The notes beneath the pieces were generated by a model that saw only the letters and a program-made list of their open reading frames with translations, made no database searches and was not told the DNA's origin. The translations under genes and the position numbers were made by a program. A DNA stretch of 64,000 bases from Magnetospirillum fulvum (GTDB lineage Bacteria > Pseudomonadota > Alphaproteobacteria > Rhodospirillales > Magnetospirillaceae). The DNA lies in contig NZ_FNWO01000006.1 of the NCBI RefSeq assembly GCF_900108475.1, positions 62,001-126,000 on the forward strand, in the 5' to 3' direction. Positions 48,505-57,467 of this stretch are shown piece by piece. Numbering within the stretch: position 1 is the stretch's first letter; each line of letters starts with the position of its first letter.

Positions 48505-49643
48505 GCCGACACCCGTTCGGCGGCGGGACGGCGGAAGCGGCCATAGCTCCATTGCGCGGCGCAAGCGCCTTCGGACGAGACCATGCAGGCTCCGACCGGG
48601 CTGTCCGGGGTGCAGATGGTGCCGAACAGCTTGCATTGCTCGGGCCGTTTCGCCCCGCGCAGGATCGTTCCGCAGGCGCAGCCGGGATGGTCGGGGGCGG
48701 GGACGGTCTCGACCTCGAAGCGGGTCTCGGCATCGAAGCGGGCAAAGGCGGGACGCAGCCGCAGACCGCTATCGGGCAGCGCGCCCAGCCCGCGCCATTC
48801 GAACGACGGACGCGGCTCGAACATCGTGGCGACCAGGGCCTGGGCCTTGCGGTTGCCGGTGGGGGTGACGGCGCGGATATACTGGGTCTCGATTTCGTGG
48901 CGGCCCTGATTGATCTGGCGCACCAGCATCAGCACCGCCTGAAGCACATCGAGCGGCTCGAACCCGGCAATCGCTACCGGCTTGGCGAACTCGTCGGCGC
49001 AGAAGCGATAGGCCTCCGACCCGATCACGGTCGAGACATGGGCCGGGCCGATGAAGCCGTCGATCGCCACCCCGTCGCGGGCCGCCTCGGCTCCGGTGAC
49101 AATCGCCCGGATCGCGGCGGGGGTCAGGACGTGATTGCAGAAGATCGAAAAATTGGTCAGCCCGTTCTGCTCAGCCTCGCGGATCGCGACCGCCGTCGGC
49201 GGCGTCGTCGTTTCGAACCCGATCGCGAAGAACACCACCTCGCGTTCCGGCTCGCGCGCGGCGATCGCGACCGCGTCCAGGGTCGAATAGACCATCCGGA
49301 TGTCGGCCCCGGCGGCTTTCGCCTTCAGCAGGCTGTCGCGGTTCGAGCCCGGCAACCGCATCAGATCGCCATAGGTGCACAGCGTGATGCCGGGCCGGGC
49401 GGCCAGCCGGATCGCGGCGTCGATCCTTCCTACCGGCAGCACGCAGACCGGACAGCCGGGGCCGTGGATCAGCCGGACCGGCGGCGGCAGCAAATCTTCC
49501 AATCCATAGCGGGCGATGGCGTGAGTATGCCCGCCGCAAAATTCCATCAGACGATAGGATCGGGCAGGATCGGCCTCGGCCCTAATCGCGGCGGCCAACC
49601 CCTGGGCCAGCGCCCCGTCGCGATATTCCTCGACATGTTTCAT
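48501..49643 (-). CDS. hypD: hydrogenase maturation protein HypD
   Basis: Fe-S scaffold that with HypC assembles the Fe(CN)2CO unit. 380 residues. Conserved cysteine motifs are MEFCGGHTHAI, HGPGCPVCVLP and the C-terminal CACGTILRGAKRPEQCKLFG, TPDSPVGACMVSSEGACAA. It begins in an ATGA overlap with hypC and ends overlapping hypE. Confidence 0.97.
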   Translation of the reverse strand: MKHVEEYRDGALAQGLAAAIRAEADPARSYRLMEFCGGHTHAIARYGLEDLLPPPVRLIHGPGCPVCVLPVGRIDAAIRLAARPGITLCTYGDLMRLPGSNRDSLLKAKAAGADIRMVYSTLDAVAIAAREPEREVVFFAIGFETTTPPTAVAIREAEQNGLTNFSIFCNHVLTPAAIRAIVTGAEAARDGVAIDGFIGPAHVSTVIGSEAYRFCADEFAKPVAIAGFEPLDVLQAVLMLVRQINQGRHEIETQYIRAVTPTGNRKAQALVATMFEPRPSFEWRGLGALPDSGLRLRPAFARFDAETRFEVETVPAPDHPGCACGTILRGAKRPEQCKLFGTICTPDSPVGACMVSSEGACAAQWSYGRFRRPAAERVSA

Positions 49644-49876
49644 CGCGCCGCCTCCGCCGCCATCTGGCCCATTTCGGCGATCAAGGCCAGGGTCCGCCGC
49701 GCCTCGGCCTCGTCGATCCGGGCCAAGGCGTGGCCGACATGAACGACGACGTAATCGCCGACCGCCACCTCGTCGAGCAGCCCGACCGAGATCGTCTTGA
49801 CGATGCCGTCGAGACTGACCCGCGCCATCTCGTCGGGGAGCAGGTCGATCACTTCGGCGGGAATGGCAAGACACAT
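49640..49876 (-). CDS. hypC: hydrogenase maturation chaperone HypC
   Basis: Small chaperone (78 residues) that carries iron from HypD to the large-subunit precursor. It starts MCLAIPAEV, placing the essential Cys2 after the removed Met. The ATG follows aaaggagaagcgacg. Lies 13 nt after the hypF stop. Confidence 0.96.
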   Translation of the reverse strand: MCLAIPAEVIDLLPDEMARVSLDGIVKTISVGLLDEVAVGDYVVVHVGHALARIDEAEARRTLALIAEMGQMAAEAAR

Positions 49877-49889
49877 CGTCGCTTCTCCT

Positions 49890-52136
49890 TTACCGGGCCG
49901 ATCCGGCCCAAATCCGCGCCATCGCGGCTTGGCCCAGCGACAGACCGCCATCATTGCACGGCACCTGACGCGCCAGCAGCGGCGAAAGCCCCTGACGCGC
50001 CAGCGCGACACTCAGCCCCTCGGCCAGGACCCGGTTCATCAGACAGCCGCCGCCCAGCGCGACCGCATTGGTCCCCAGACGGGCGGCGGCTTGGGCGATC
50101 CAGGCGGCCAGCCCGGCGATCAGGGTACCGTGGAACAGCTCGGCCCCGGCCCGGCGGTCGATCCCCGGCGCGGCCAGCACCGCCAGCAGCGGGGTGAAAT
50201 CCAGCACATCGTCCGCCAGGACATAGCCGTCGGGAAGTTGTTGCGGCTCGGATACCAGCGCCTCTAATTCCATCGCCGCCTGCCCCTCGTATTCCTGATG
50301 GGTGCGCAGGCCGAGCAGAGCAGCGGCGGCATCGAACAGGCGGCCGAGGCTGGTGGTGGTCGGGGCCGAGGCAACCCGCCCCACCAGCGCCGCCGCCAGC
50401 GGGATATCGGCAAAGCGCGCCGCCGCACTCTCGGCCTGCCCGATCGCATACAACGCCGCCACCGCCATCCGCCAGGGCTCGCGGGCGGCGCGGTCGCCAC
50501 CCGGCAGCGCCAGCGGGCGAAGGTGGCCGATCCGCCGCCACGAGGCACCTTCGACGATCATCAATTCGCCGCCCCAATTGCCGCCATCGTCGCCCAGCCC
50601 GTGACCGTCGAGCGCGGCCCCCAGCACCGGGCCGGTCTGGCGATGCTCGGCAGCAATCGCGGCGAGATGAGCGGCATGATGCTGCACGCGCACCAGGGGA
50701 CGGTCAAGGCTCTCGGCATAGCGGGTCGAGGCGTAATCGGAATGCAAATCGCAGGCGACGATCTCGGGCGAAACGTCGAGCACCCGCGCCAAATGGGCGA
50801 TTGTCTCGCGGTAGAATCGCAGCGTCTCGGCGGTGTCGAGATCGCCGATATGCTGCGAGACAAAGGCTTCACGGCCCCGGGTCAGCGTCACCGTCGCCTT
50901 CAGATGCGCCCCCACCCCCAGCACGCACGGCCCGTCGCCGCCCAGATCAATCGGATCGGGGACAAAGCCACGGGCCCGGCGCAAAAACACCGGCCCGCCC
51001 GCCGCGATCCCCATTACCGAATCGTCGGCCCGGATCAGGATCGGGCGGTCGTGGGTGACGATCAGATCGGCGATCCCGGCCAGACGGTGCCGCGCCTCTT
51101 CATCCTCGACCACCAGCGGTTCGCCGCCGGGATTGGCACTGGTGGCAATCAGCGCCATCGGCTGGGCCTGATCCCGCCAGTCCCGTCCCTCGGGCCGCCC
51201 GGCCAGATCGTGAAAGATCAGATGATGCAGTGGGGCATAGGGCAGCAGGAAGCCGCCCCGCGCCAGCGACGGCGCGACCGAGGGAGCCAGGGTGCCGGGC
51301 CGCAGCCTCATCAACACGATCGGCCGCGACGGTGCCGCGATCAGGGTCCGCTCGGCCGCCTCTGGGATCGCGAAGCGGTCGAGCGAAGCCGGATTGGCGA
51401 CCATCACCGCGAACGGCTTGGCATCGCGGGATTTGCGGCGACGCAGGGCGGCGACGCTGTCCTCGTTGCGGGCGTCGCACATCAGGTGAAAGCCGCCGAT
51501 CCCCTTCACCGCGACGATCTGCCCGGCCCGCAACGCCGCCCCGATCGCGGCGATGGGGGAACTTAACTTCGGCCCGCAGATTGGGCAGGCCAGCGGCTCG
51601 GCATGAAAGCGGCGGTCGTGGGGATCGCGGTAAGCCCGCTCGCAGTCCGGGCACAGGGCAAACCCGGCCATCGCGGTGTTGGGACGGTCATAGGGGACGG
51701 CGCGGGTGATGGTGAAGCGCGGCCCGCATTGGGTGCAGGTGACGAAGGGATAGAGGTAAAACCGGCTGGCTGGATCGAACAGATCGTCCAGGCAGGACTC
51801 GCACATGGCGGCATCGGCGGGAATCGCGGTGGCGACCGCGCCGCCGTCCCGGCTGGCGGCGATAACAAAGCCGGTACCGCCGCAGGCGTGGAGCGGGCGG
51901 CGCTCCACTGCGTCGATCCGGGCCAGCGGCGGGGCCTCGGCCCGTAGCGCCGCCGCGAAGGCGTCAATCGCCCGGCCTTCGACCTCGATCGCCACCCCTT
52001 CGGCATCGTTGCAGACGAATCCGGCCAGCCCCAGCCGCTCGGCCAGACCGAACACGAAGGGGCGCATCCCGACGCCCTGGACCCGCCCACGGAGCCGGAT
52101 TGCTTCCCGCCTCACCGTCGCATCGCGTCGGGTCAC
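49890..52136 (-). CDS. hypF: carbamoyltransferase HypF
   Basis: Makes carbamoyl-AMP from carbamoyl phosphate and ATP and loads HypE. GTG start at 52136, overlapping the hypB stop (GTGA). 748 residues. Domains in order: acylphosphatase ([19 protein letters not shown]), two zinc fingers (CESCLDDLF...CTQCGPRF and [11 protein letters not shown]...CPICGP), a YrdC-like domain, and a Kae1-like domain with [13 protein letters not shown]. In many purple bacteria hypF lies at the other end of the cluster; here it is between hypB and hypC. Confidence 0.96.
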   Translation of the reverse strand: MTRRDATVRREAIRLRGRVQGVGMRPFVFGLAERLGLAGFVCNDAEGVAIEVEGRAIDAFAAALRAEAPPLARIDAVERRPLHACGGTGFVIAASRDGGAVATAIPADAAMCESCLDDLFDPASRFYLYPFVTCTQCGPRFTITRAVPYDRPNTAMAGFALCPDCERAYRDPHDRRFHAEPLACPICGPKLSSPIAAIGAALRAGQIVAVKGIGGFHLMCDARNEDSVAALRRRKSRDAKPFAVMVANPASLDRFAIPEAAERTLIAAPSRPIVLMRLRPGTLAPSVAPSLARGGFLLPYAPLHHLIFHDLAGRPEGRDWRDQAQPMALIATSANPGGEPLVVEDEEARHRLAGIADLIVTHDRPILIRADDSVMGIAAGGPVFLRRARGFVPDPIDLGGDGPCVLGVGAHLKATVTLTRGREAFVSQHIGDLDTAETLRFYRETIAHLARVLDVSPEIVACDLHSDYASTRYAESLDRPLVRVQHHAAHLAAIAAEHRQTGPVLGAALDGHGLGDDGGNWGGELMIVEGASWRRIGHLRPLALPGGDRAAREPWRMAVAALYAIGQAESAAARFADIPLAAALVGRVASAPTTTSLGRLFDAAAALLGLRTHQEYEGQAAMELEALVSEPQQLPDGYVLADDVLDFTPLLAVLAAPGIDRRAGAELFHGTLIAGLAAWIAQAAARLGTNAVALGGGCLMNRVLAEGLSVALARQGLSPLLARQVPCNDGGLSLGQAAMARIWAGSAR

Positions 52137-53074
52137 GCTGGCGCGGCGGCCTTCGCCGTGGCCCGAGCCATCGCTACGCCAGCCCCGATCCAATCGAGAA
52201 AGGCGCCTAATCCCTCGCCGGTGCGGGCCGAGACCTGGAGTATCTTCAGCCGGGGATTGACCCTGAGCGCGTTGGCGACACAGGCGGCGACGTCGAACTC
52301 AAGATGGGGCAACAGATCGGACTTGTTCAGCAGCATCAGATCGGCGGCGGCGAACATGTCGGGATATTTCAGCGGCTTGTCCTCGCCCTCGGTCACCGAC
52401 AGCACCACCACCTTGTGGGCCTCGCCCAGATCGAACGCCGCCGGGCAGACCAGATTGCCGACATTTTCAATGAACAGCACCCCGCCCGCCGCCAGCGGCA
52501 GATCGTCCAGGGCATGGCCGACCATGTGGGCGTCGAGATGGCAGCCCTTGCCGGTATTGATCTGGATCGCGGCTACCCCGGTGGCGCGGATGCGGGCGGC
52601 ATCGTTCGAGGTCTGCTGATCGCCCTCGATCACCGCAAGCGGGAGCTTATCGGCCAGATCGGTGATGGTGCGAACCAACAGGCTGGTTTTACCCGAACCG
52701 GGGCTGGACACCAGATTGAGCGCGAACACCCCCAACTCCGCCAGCCGGACCCGGTTGGCCGCCGCCAAGGCATCGTTCTTCGACAAGATATCGCGCTCGA
52801 TCCGGACGATCCGCTCCTGGCTGAGGCCCGGCACATGCACCCCCGCCGGGCCACGGCCGTAATCGTGGGGATGGGTATGGTCATGCCCATGATCGTGGTC
52901 GTGATCGTGGCTATGGTCGTGCGTATGCTCATGAGCGTGATCGTGGCTATGACCGTGCCCGTGCTGATGCGGGTGGGAATGGGAATGCGTGTGGTCATGG
53001 GTGTGGGCATGGCCCGCTTTGTCCTTGCCGGTCTCGACCGACGCTTCGCCGCAGCCGCAAACGGTGCACATCAT
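52133..53074 (-). CDS. hypB: hydrogenase nickel GTPase HypB
   Basis: GTPase that helps insert nickel into the large subunit. 313 residues; the ATG at 53074 overlaps the hypA stop. An N-terminal CTVCGCGE motif (the high-affinity nickel site) is followed by a very histidine-rich stretch (about residues 22-73), suggesting nickel storage. The G domain has [60 protein letters not shown] and [10 protein letters not shown]. Confidence 0.96.
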   Translation of the reverse strand: MMCTVCGCGEASVETGKDKAGHAHTHDHTHSHSHPHQHGHGHSHDHAHEHTHDHSHDHDHDHGHDHTHPHDYGRGPAGVHVPGLSQERIVRIERDILSKNDALAAANRVRLAELGVFALNLVSSPGSGKTSLLVRTITDLADKLPLAVIEGDQQTSNDAARIRATGVAAIQINTGKGCHLDAHMVGHALDDLPLAAGGVLFIENVGNLVCPAAFDLGEAHKVVVLSVTEGEDKPLKYPDMFAAADLMLLNKSDLLPHLEFDVAACVANALRVNPRLKILQVSARTGEGLGAFLDWIGAGVAMARATAKAAAPA

Positions 53075-53412
53075 CCCACCTCCACTTCCTTGACTCGCAT
53101 TTCGTCTCCGACGGTCATCTGGACATGATGCCGCCCGCATTCGGGGCAGGCCCCAAACCGCTCGGTCAGCGGAACGGTCTTGCCGCAATCGAGGCACCAG
53201 CCCGCCCCCGCCACCGCGACGATCTCCAGCCGCGCGCCTGCGGCAACGCTGTCGCGGCTGACCGCGTCGAAGCAGAACAGCAGCGCCTCGGGCGCGACGT
53301 GGCTAAGAGCACCGATCTCGATCACCACCGTCTTGATCCGCGTCACCCCGTTGGCGCGGGCGGCGTCCTCGACCAGATCGACCACGCCTTCGGCCAGGGC
53401 CATCTCATGCAT
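53071..53412 (-). CDS. hypA: hydrogenase nickel incorporation protein HypA
   Basis: Nickel metallochaperone working with HypB. 113 residues, starting MHEMALAE (His2 is a nickel ligand). The zinc site is two CxxC pairs, CLDCGKT and CPECGRHH. It overlaps hupK by 8 nt and hypB by 4 nt. Confidence 0.96.
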   Translation of the reverse strand: MHEMALAEGVVDLVEDAARANGVTRIKTVVIEIGALSHVAPEALLFCFDAVSRDSVAAGARLEIVAVAGAGWCLDCGKTVPLTERFGACPECGRHHVQMTVGDEMRVKEVEVG

Positions 53413-54448
53413 GGCTCACCTCGATCTCGCAGGCGACACAGGGGTCGAACAACGTCGCCAGCCGGGCGATGCTGCGCTCGGCGGGGACGCTCGCGCTTGG
53501 ACGCAGACGGGTCAGCGCGGCGGCGAACGGCCCGTCGGGGGCAAAGGTCCATTCGGTGGGGGCCAGGATCAGATAGCGGGCCAGCCCGCCGTCGCGGTCG
53601 AGGGCAACAAGGTGATGCAGCCGCCCGCGCGGGCTTTCGACGGCGGCAAAGCCGATGCCGGGGCCGACCCGATCCGACCGCAACCAGGAAGCCTCGGGTG
53701 GCTCCTCCCCGGCCAGCAACCGCCCCGCCTGGGCGATCTCGGCGAAGCGAGCCGACAGCGGCGACCGGAGCGGGCGGGCGGCCAGAACCGAGCGGGCGAG
53801 TGGGCCGGTCTGCACCCGACGACCGGGCAGAGCGGGACGCGCCGCGAACGCCTCGCCCGCCTGACTGAGCGCGGCAACCACTGCCTGATCGTCGGCGGGG
53901 CCAAGCGGATCGACCGGGGCGTCCTCGGAAACGGCGATTTCGGCGGCACAACAGGCGATGCGGGCCGCCCACGAGCCCGGCGGCGGAGCGGCGGCAACCC
54001 CCAGCCGGTCCAGCCCCGCCGCAATCGCGGCACCGTCCCCTTCGGCCGCCCTCCCGGCCAGACGGACCGCCCCGGCGGCCAGGATTTGACGCAGCGCCCC
54101 GGTTTCTTCCGCGTCGGGCGTCACCACGTCGGCAAAGCCAATCGCGGTCGCCCGCAGCAATTCGACCAGACGCTCGGCGGCGAGACGGGGCTGCACCGCC
54201 AGGGCATCGACCGGGTCGAGTCCCGCTCCCGCCGCCGCCAGCGCCGCCCGCGACGCCAGCGCCTGCGACACCGCGCACAACGCATGGAGACGGCCGACCA
54301 GATCGGGAATCTGGTCGAGCGGGTGGCGGGCGAACAGGGCTCCCAGGCTTTGTGGACGCTCGCAGGCGACGCGGGCGGCGGCAACGGCTCCATCATCGGC
54401 CAGGGTGGCGGCGATACGGACGCAACCGGCGGAAAACGGCGCGGTCAC
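53405..54448 (-). CDS. hupK: hydrogenase expression/formation protein HupK
   Basis: Accessory protein resembling a degenerate hydrogenase large subunit; in Rhizobium and Rhodobacter, HupK assists metal-centre assembly. GTG start overlapping the hupJ stop. 347 residues, Ala-rich. The C-terminus [17 protein letters not shown] echoes the HupL ending DPCLACSTH, which supports a scaffold for the metal cluster. Confidence 0.85.
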   Translation of the reverse strand: MTAPFSAGCVRIAATLADDGAVAAARVACERPQSLGALFARHPLDQIPDLVGRLHALCAVSQALASRAALAAAGAGLDPVDALAVQPRLAAERLVELLRATAIGFADVVTPDAEETGALRQILAAGAVRLAGRAAEGDGAAIAAGLDRLGVAAAPPPGSWAARIACCAAEIAVSEDAPVDPLGPADDQAVVAALSQAGEAFAARPALPGRRVQTGPLARSVLAARPLRSPLSARFAEIAQAGRLLAGEEPPEASWLRSDRVGPGIGFAAVESPRGRLHHLVALDRDGGLARYLILAPTEWTFAPDGPFAAALTRLRPSASVPAERSIARLATLFDPCVACEIEVSHA

Positions 54449-54930
54449 GACGCGGCGGCTCCCCGCCCGAACAGAAGGTCGCGGCGGTTGCGGGGCGCGG
54501 CCAGGGTCGCGGCGGTGCCGGACGGCACCGGTTCGAACAGCGCCGTCACCGCCGCCGCCGCCGTCACCCGCGTTACCGCCGGATCGTCGAACGAGGCCAT
54601 CGGCGAGAACAGCGACAGCGAATCCAGCCGCCCGAATCCCTCGACGTCGCCGACAACGAACTCAAGCGACCCAACCGGCAGATCGAGAGTGTGGGACTCG
54701 CCCGGCCCGGCGGCGGGGAGCGGCGGCCCGGCCGGGATGGCGGCCAGCACCAGATTCATGAACCACGGAGTCACCAGCGCCCCCAGCGCCCAGCCCCGAT
54801 AGGGACGAAAACCGACCGTCTGCACCTCCAGGCACGGATTGTGGATCGGCAGGCCCCGCATCGCCCGCGCATCGATGGCGCGATAGAGCGTGTCCAGCCG
54901 CTCGGCCACCTCGCGCGCCGGATCGGTCAT
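54445..54930 (-). CDS. hupJ: hydrogenase assembly chaperone HupJ/HybE
   Basis: HybE-family chaperone for [NiFe]-hydrogenase small or large subunit maturation. The ATG at 54930 overlaps the hupH stop (ATGA). 161 residues. Family features are NPCLEVQTVGFRPYRGWALGALVTPWFMNLVL and SHTLDLPVGSLEFVVGDVEGFG. A rubredoxin domain (HupI) is not fused to it. Confidence 0.88.
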   Translation of the reverse strand: MTDPAREVAERLDTLYRAIDARAMRGLPIHNPCLEVQTVGFRPYRGWALGALVTPWFMNLVLAAIPAGPPLPAAGPGESHTLDLPVGSLEFVVGDVEGFGRLDSLSLFSPMASFDDPAVTRVTAAAAVTALFEPVPSGTAATLAAPRNRRDLLFGRGAAAS

Positions 54931-55733
54931 GTGAAATAGGTCCGTTCGATCTCGGCCAGCCGCAAGGCCGAATCGGCAATGTCCTCGTCGGTCGCCGCCG
55001 CCGCCGCCGGGACGTCGCCGACCTCCAGCGTATCGAGCATCACCGCGCCGTTGGGATCGAGATATTGCACCGACCAGACATGGCGGGTCGCGGTCGAGAC
55101 CACCCGACATCGGGCATAGCCGCGCGACAAGATCTGGACCGGGCCGGTGCCGAGCCGGTCTTGCAGAAAGGTCATGTCCTCCTGCGGCACCGGCAAATGC
55201 GAAATGGTGACAATCCGGTTGGGCTGGCCCGGACGCCAGGTTTCGAGATGGGCGCGCAACTCGGCGATCAGCACGGCGGCGGTGGACAGACCGTCGAGCG
55301 GAGCCTCCAGCCAGATATTGGGCTGGGTCAGCATCAGCGCGGCGCCGCGCACCGCTTCGGGGATCGCCGCGACGTCGAGGCTATCGGCGACAATCCGCCC
55401 GTCGGCATCGACGCAACGGACCCGCCACAGCCCGGCCATCACCGCTTCCTCGATCTGGACGACCAGCCCGTCGGGCAGGGTGACGATGGCCGAGACCTCG
55501 CCCTCGCCCAACACGTCGGCGATCAGGGTCAGTTCCAATTCGTCGAGCCCGGCCAGATCGAAACGGTGATCGGCCTCCCCCGCCCCCCGCGCCGCCAGCG
55601 CCTCGGCCAGACGGGGCAACAAAGCAGCGACGCGGGGACAGCGCGCCACCGCCTCCTCGGCTCCGGCTCTGGACAGAAACGCCAGCGATGGGGCGCGGTT
55701 CCCCGCGCTTTCCTCCAACCGATCCAGCATCAT
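54927..55733 (-). CDS. hupH: hydrogenase expression protein HupH/HyaF
   Basis: HyaF-family maturation factor for membrane-bound uptake hydrogenase. The ATG at 55733 has ggagag 6 nt upstream and gives 268 residues (MMLDRLEESAGNRAP...). A GTG at 55763 would overlap hupF. The C-terminal domain (EDMTFLQDRLGTGPVQILSRGYARCRV...ATRHVWSVQYLDPNGAVMLDTLEV) is the conserved HupH signature. Confidence 0.9.
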   Translation of the reverse strand: MMLDRLEESAGNRAPSLAFLSRAGAEEAVARCPRVAALLPRLAEALAARGAGEADHRFDLAGLDELELTLIADVLGEGEVSAIVTLPDGLVVQIEEAVMAGLWRVRCVDADGRIVADSLDVAAIPEAVRGAALMLTQPNIWLEAPLDGLSTAAVLIAELRAHLETWRPGQPNRIVTISHLPVPQEDMTFLQDRLGTGPVQILSRGYARCRVVSTATRHVWSVQYLDPNGAVMLDTLEVGDVPAAAAATDEDIADSALRLAEIERTYFT

Positions 55734-55755
55734 CCGTGTCTCTCCAGGATCGTTG

Positions 55756-56067
55756 TTACGCACCCGAAGCCGTCTTGGGGCGCAGGAAGTCGGGCAATTG
55801 CGGCTCGCGGTCGATCAGATCGGCGAACAGATGGTCGAACGGCAGCCCTTCGGCGGCGGCGGCGACTCCGTCCAGGGCGTCGTCGATCAGCCGCGCCTCG
55901 TCGTCGTCGAGCACCCGCACCGCCGAGCCGAGATGGACCAGCAGCGCCGTCCCGGGCGGCTGCGGCCCGACCAGCATCAGCGAAACCCGCTCGGAGGCGC
56001 CACGGCGGTCGCATTCGGCAAAGTACGCGTCGCCCCCCACCACCCGCATCGGCAGTCCGATACACAT
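55756..56067 (-). CDS. hupF: HypC-like chaperone HupF
   Basis: Second HypC-family protein, longer at 103 residues, protecting the large subunit during synthesis in the presence of oxygen. Start chosen at MCIGLPMRV so that Cys2 becomes N-terminal; an ATG two codons upstream overlaps the hupD stop as TAATG but would misplace the Cys. The extended C-terminus (EGLPFDHLFADLIDREPQLPDFLRP) distinguishes HupF from HypC. Confidence 0.93.
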   Translation of the reverse strand: MCIGLPMRVVGGDAYFAECDRRGASERVSLMLVGPQPPGTALLVHLGSAVRVLDDDEARLIDDALDGVAAAAEGLPFDHLFADLIDREPQLPDFLRPKTASGA

Positions 56068-56072
56068 CCCCA

Positions 56073-56657
56073 TTACTCCCCGGCGCGGCGTTCGAAATTG
56101 ACGGAATCGATATCGTGGGACAGCAAGCCCGGCCCCTCGTCGCCCTCCGGACGCGGGCTGGCGACGATGCCCCATTCGGCCAGGATCGACAGCGCGGCCT
56201 TGAGCGCAGGCTCCAGCGCCGCCCGCACCGGGGGCGTCAGCGGCCCGCCCCAATCTTCGAGATCGAGCGGCTGGCAGCCGACCAGGGCAAGATGGCGCGG
56301 GTACGAACCGAGCAGGTCGGCCGCGCTCAACACCTCCTGAAAGCCGGTCTGATGCAGGCTCATCTTCTTCGCGCCGGTGAATTTCGGCACCTCGTCGTCG
56401 CGGACGATCTTCACCGTACCGGGCTCGAGCCCGTAATCAATCGCGTCGAACACCAAAAGCCGGTCGGCCTCGCGGACGAACTGGACGAGATACAGCCCCT
56501 GCGTCCCGCCATCGAGCAAGGTAACCCCGTCCGGCAAGGCATAGCGGCGGTGGAATTCCTCCACCGCCCGCACTCCGAACCCTTCGTCGGCCCACAAGAT
56601 ATTGCCGATGCCAAGAACCAGAATCCTGGCATCGGCGGTTTGAATCGTCGTCTCCAC
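56073..56657 (-). CDS. hupD: hydrogenase maturation protease HupD
   Basis: Endopeptidase that removes the C-terminal tail of HupL after nickel insertion. The GTG at 56657, 4 nt after the hupC stop and behind ggaac, gives 194 residues. Motifs are LVLGIGNILWADEGFGVRAVEE (metal-binding acid), LLDGGTQGLYL, VFDAIDYG and MSLHQTGFQEVL (second metal ligand His). Confidence 0.95.
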   Translation of the reverse strand: METTIQTADARILVLGIGNILWADEGFGVRAVEEFHRRYALPDGVTLLDGGTQGLYLVQFVREADRLLVFDAIDYGLEPGTVKIVRDDEVPKFTGAKKMSLHQTGFQEVLSAADLLGSYPRHLALVGCQPLDLEDWGGPLTPPVRAALEPALKAALSILAEWGIVASPRPEGDEGPGLLSHDIDSVNFERRAGE

Positions 56658-56661
56658 CGCT

Positions 56662-57387
56662 TTAGTTCCGGAAATCGTCGCGGAACACGCGCTCGCCCGA
56701 GACGATCGACGAGATCGTGCTTTGACGCGACAAGATGTCTTCACGAATTGCGGCATAGACGTGGATGATCGCAAAGATCACGATCGACCACATCCCGAGA
56801 TGGTGCCAGGTATGGACGTCCTGGGCGTTGGGCCAGATGCTGAACACCCAGCCGAACAGCGCGAACTGCCAGCTATCGTTGCCCGCCCCTTGCGAATACA
56901 ACGCAAAGCCCGAGCAGATCATAAAGATCAGCACGACGACGAAGCTCGACATCGCCGCATGGCCCAACGGATTGTGCCCGATATACTTTTTCGGGTCTTT
57001 GACCAGGAACAGATACCATTTCAGCTCATAGACCAGTCCCCACCGCCACAGCTTGTTCCACACCGGCGGAACGAAGATCTGTTTGGAATAGCGGTTACCG
57101 ACAAAGGCCCAATACAGCCGGAACAAGAACCCGATCGCGAGCACGTATCCGGCGGAGAAATGAGCAAAGCGGATATAGCCCATCAGATAATAGGCGCTGG
57201 CCTCGCCCGGCACCGATGGCGGCGGCGAGCCGATCAGATAACCAGAGATGCAAAGCACGGTAATCGCCAGCGCGTTGATCCAGTGCCACAGCCGAACCGC
57301 CGTTTCATAGACATAGACGGTTTGGCGGCTGACGGCGCGCTCGCCCTGGCTGTCGATCGCCCCTTGGAGTTTGGTCACTTCCTGCAT
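56662..57387 (-). CDS. hupC: Ni/Fe-hydrogenase b-type cytochrome subunit
   Basis: Di-haem membrane cytochrome b that anchors HupSL and passes electrons to quinone. 241 residues with four transmembrane segments. Candidate haem histidines occur in YETAVRLWHWINALAI, FAHFSAGYVLAIGFLFR and HTWHHLGMWSIVIFAIIHVYAAI. It starts 65 bp after hupL. The gap contains a stable hairpin (see 57440-57467). Confidence 0.95.
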   Translation of the reverse strand: MQEVTKLQGAIDSQGERAVSRQTVYVYETAVRLWHWINALAITVLCISGYLIGSPPPSVPGEASAYYLMGYIRFAHFSAGYVLAIGFLFRLYWAFVGNRYSKQIFVPPVWNKLWRWGLVYELKWYLFLVKDPKKYIGHNPLGHAAMSSFVVVLIFMICSGFALYSQGAGNDSWQFALFGWVFSIWPNAQDVHTWHHLGMWSIVIFAIIHVYAAIREDILSRQSTISSIVSGERVFRDDFRN

Positions 57388-57439
57388 GGCCGTTCCCCTT
57401 CCGACTTGGGTTGATGTCGTGACGGTGGATGGTACGGGG

Positions 57440-57467
57440 GTCACCGTGCGCCTCAGCGCACGGTGAC
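57440..57467 (-). promoter_or_regulatory. perfect hairpin enclosing the hupL stop codon
   Basis: 12-bp perfect stem (gtcaccgtgcgc at 57440-57451, gcgcacggtgac at 57456-57467) with a 4-nt loop. The hupL stop TGA lies in the loop. Such a structure between hupL and hupC could stabilise the hupSL message or lower expression of the downstream genes. The function is inferred from position. Confidence 0.65.
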
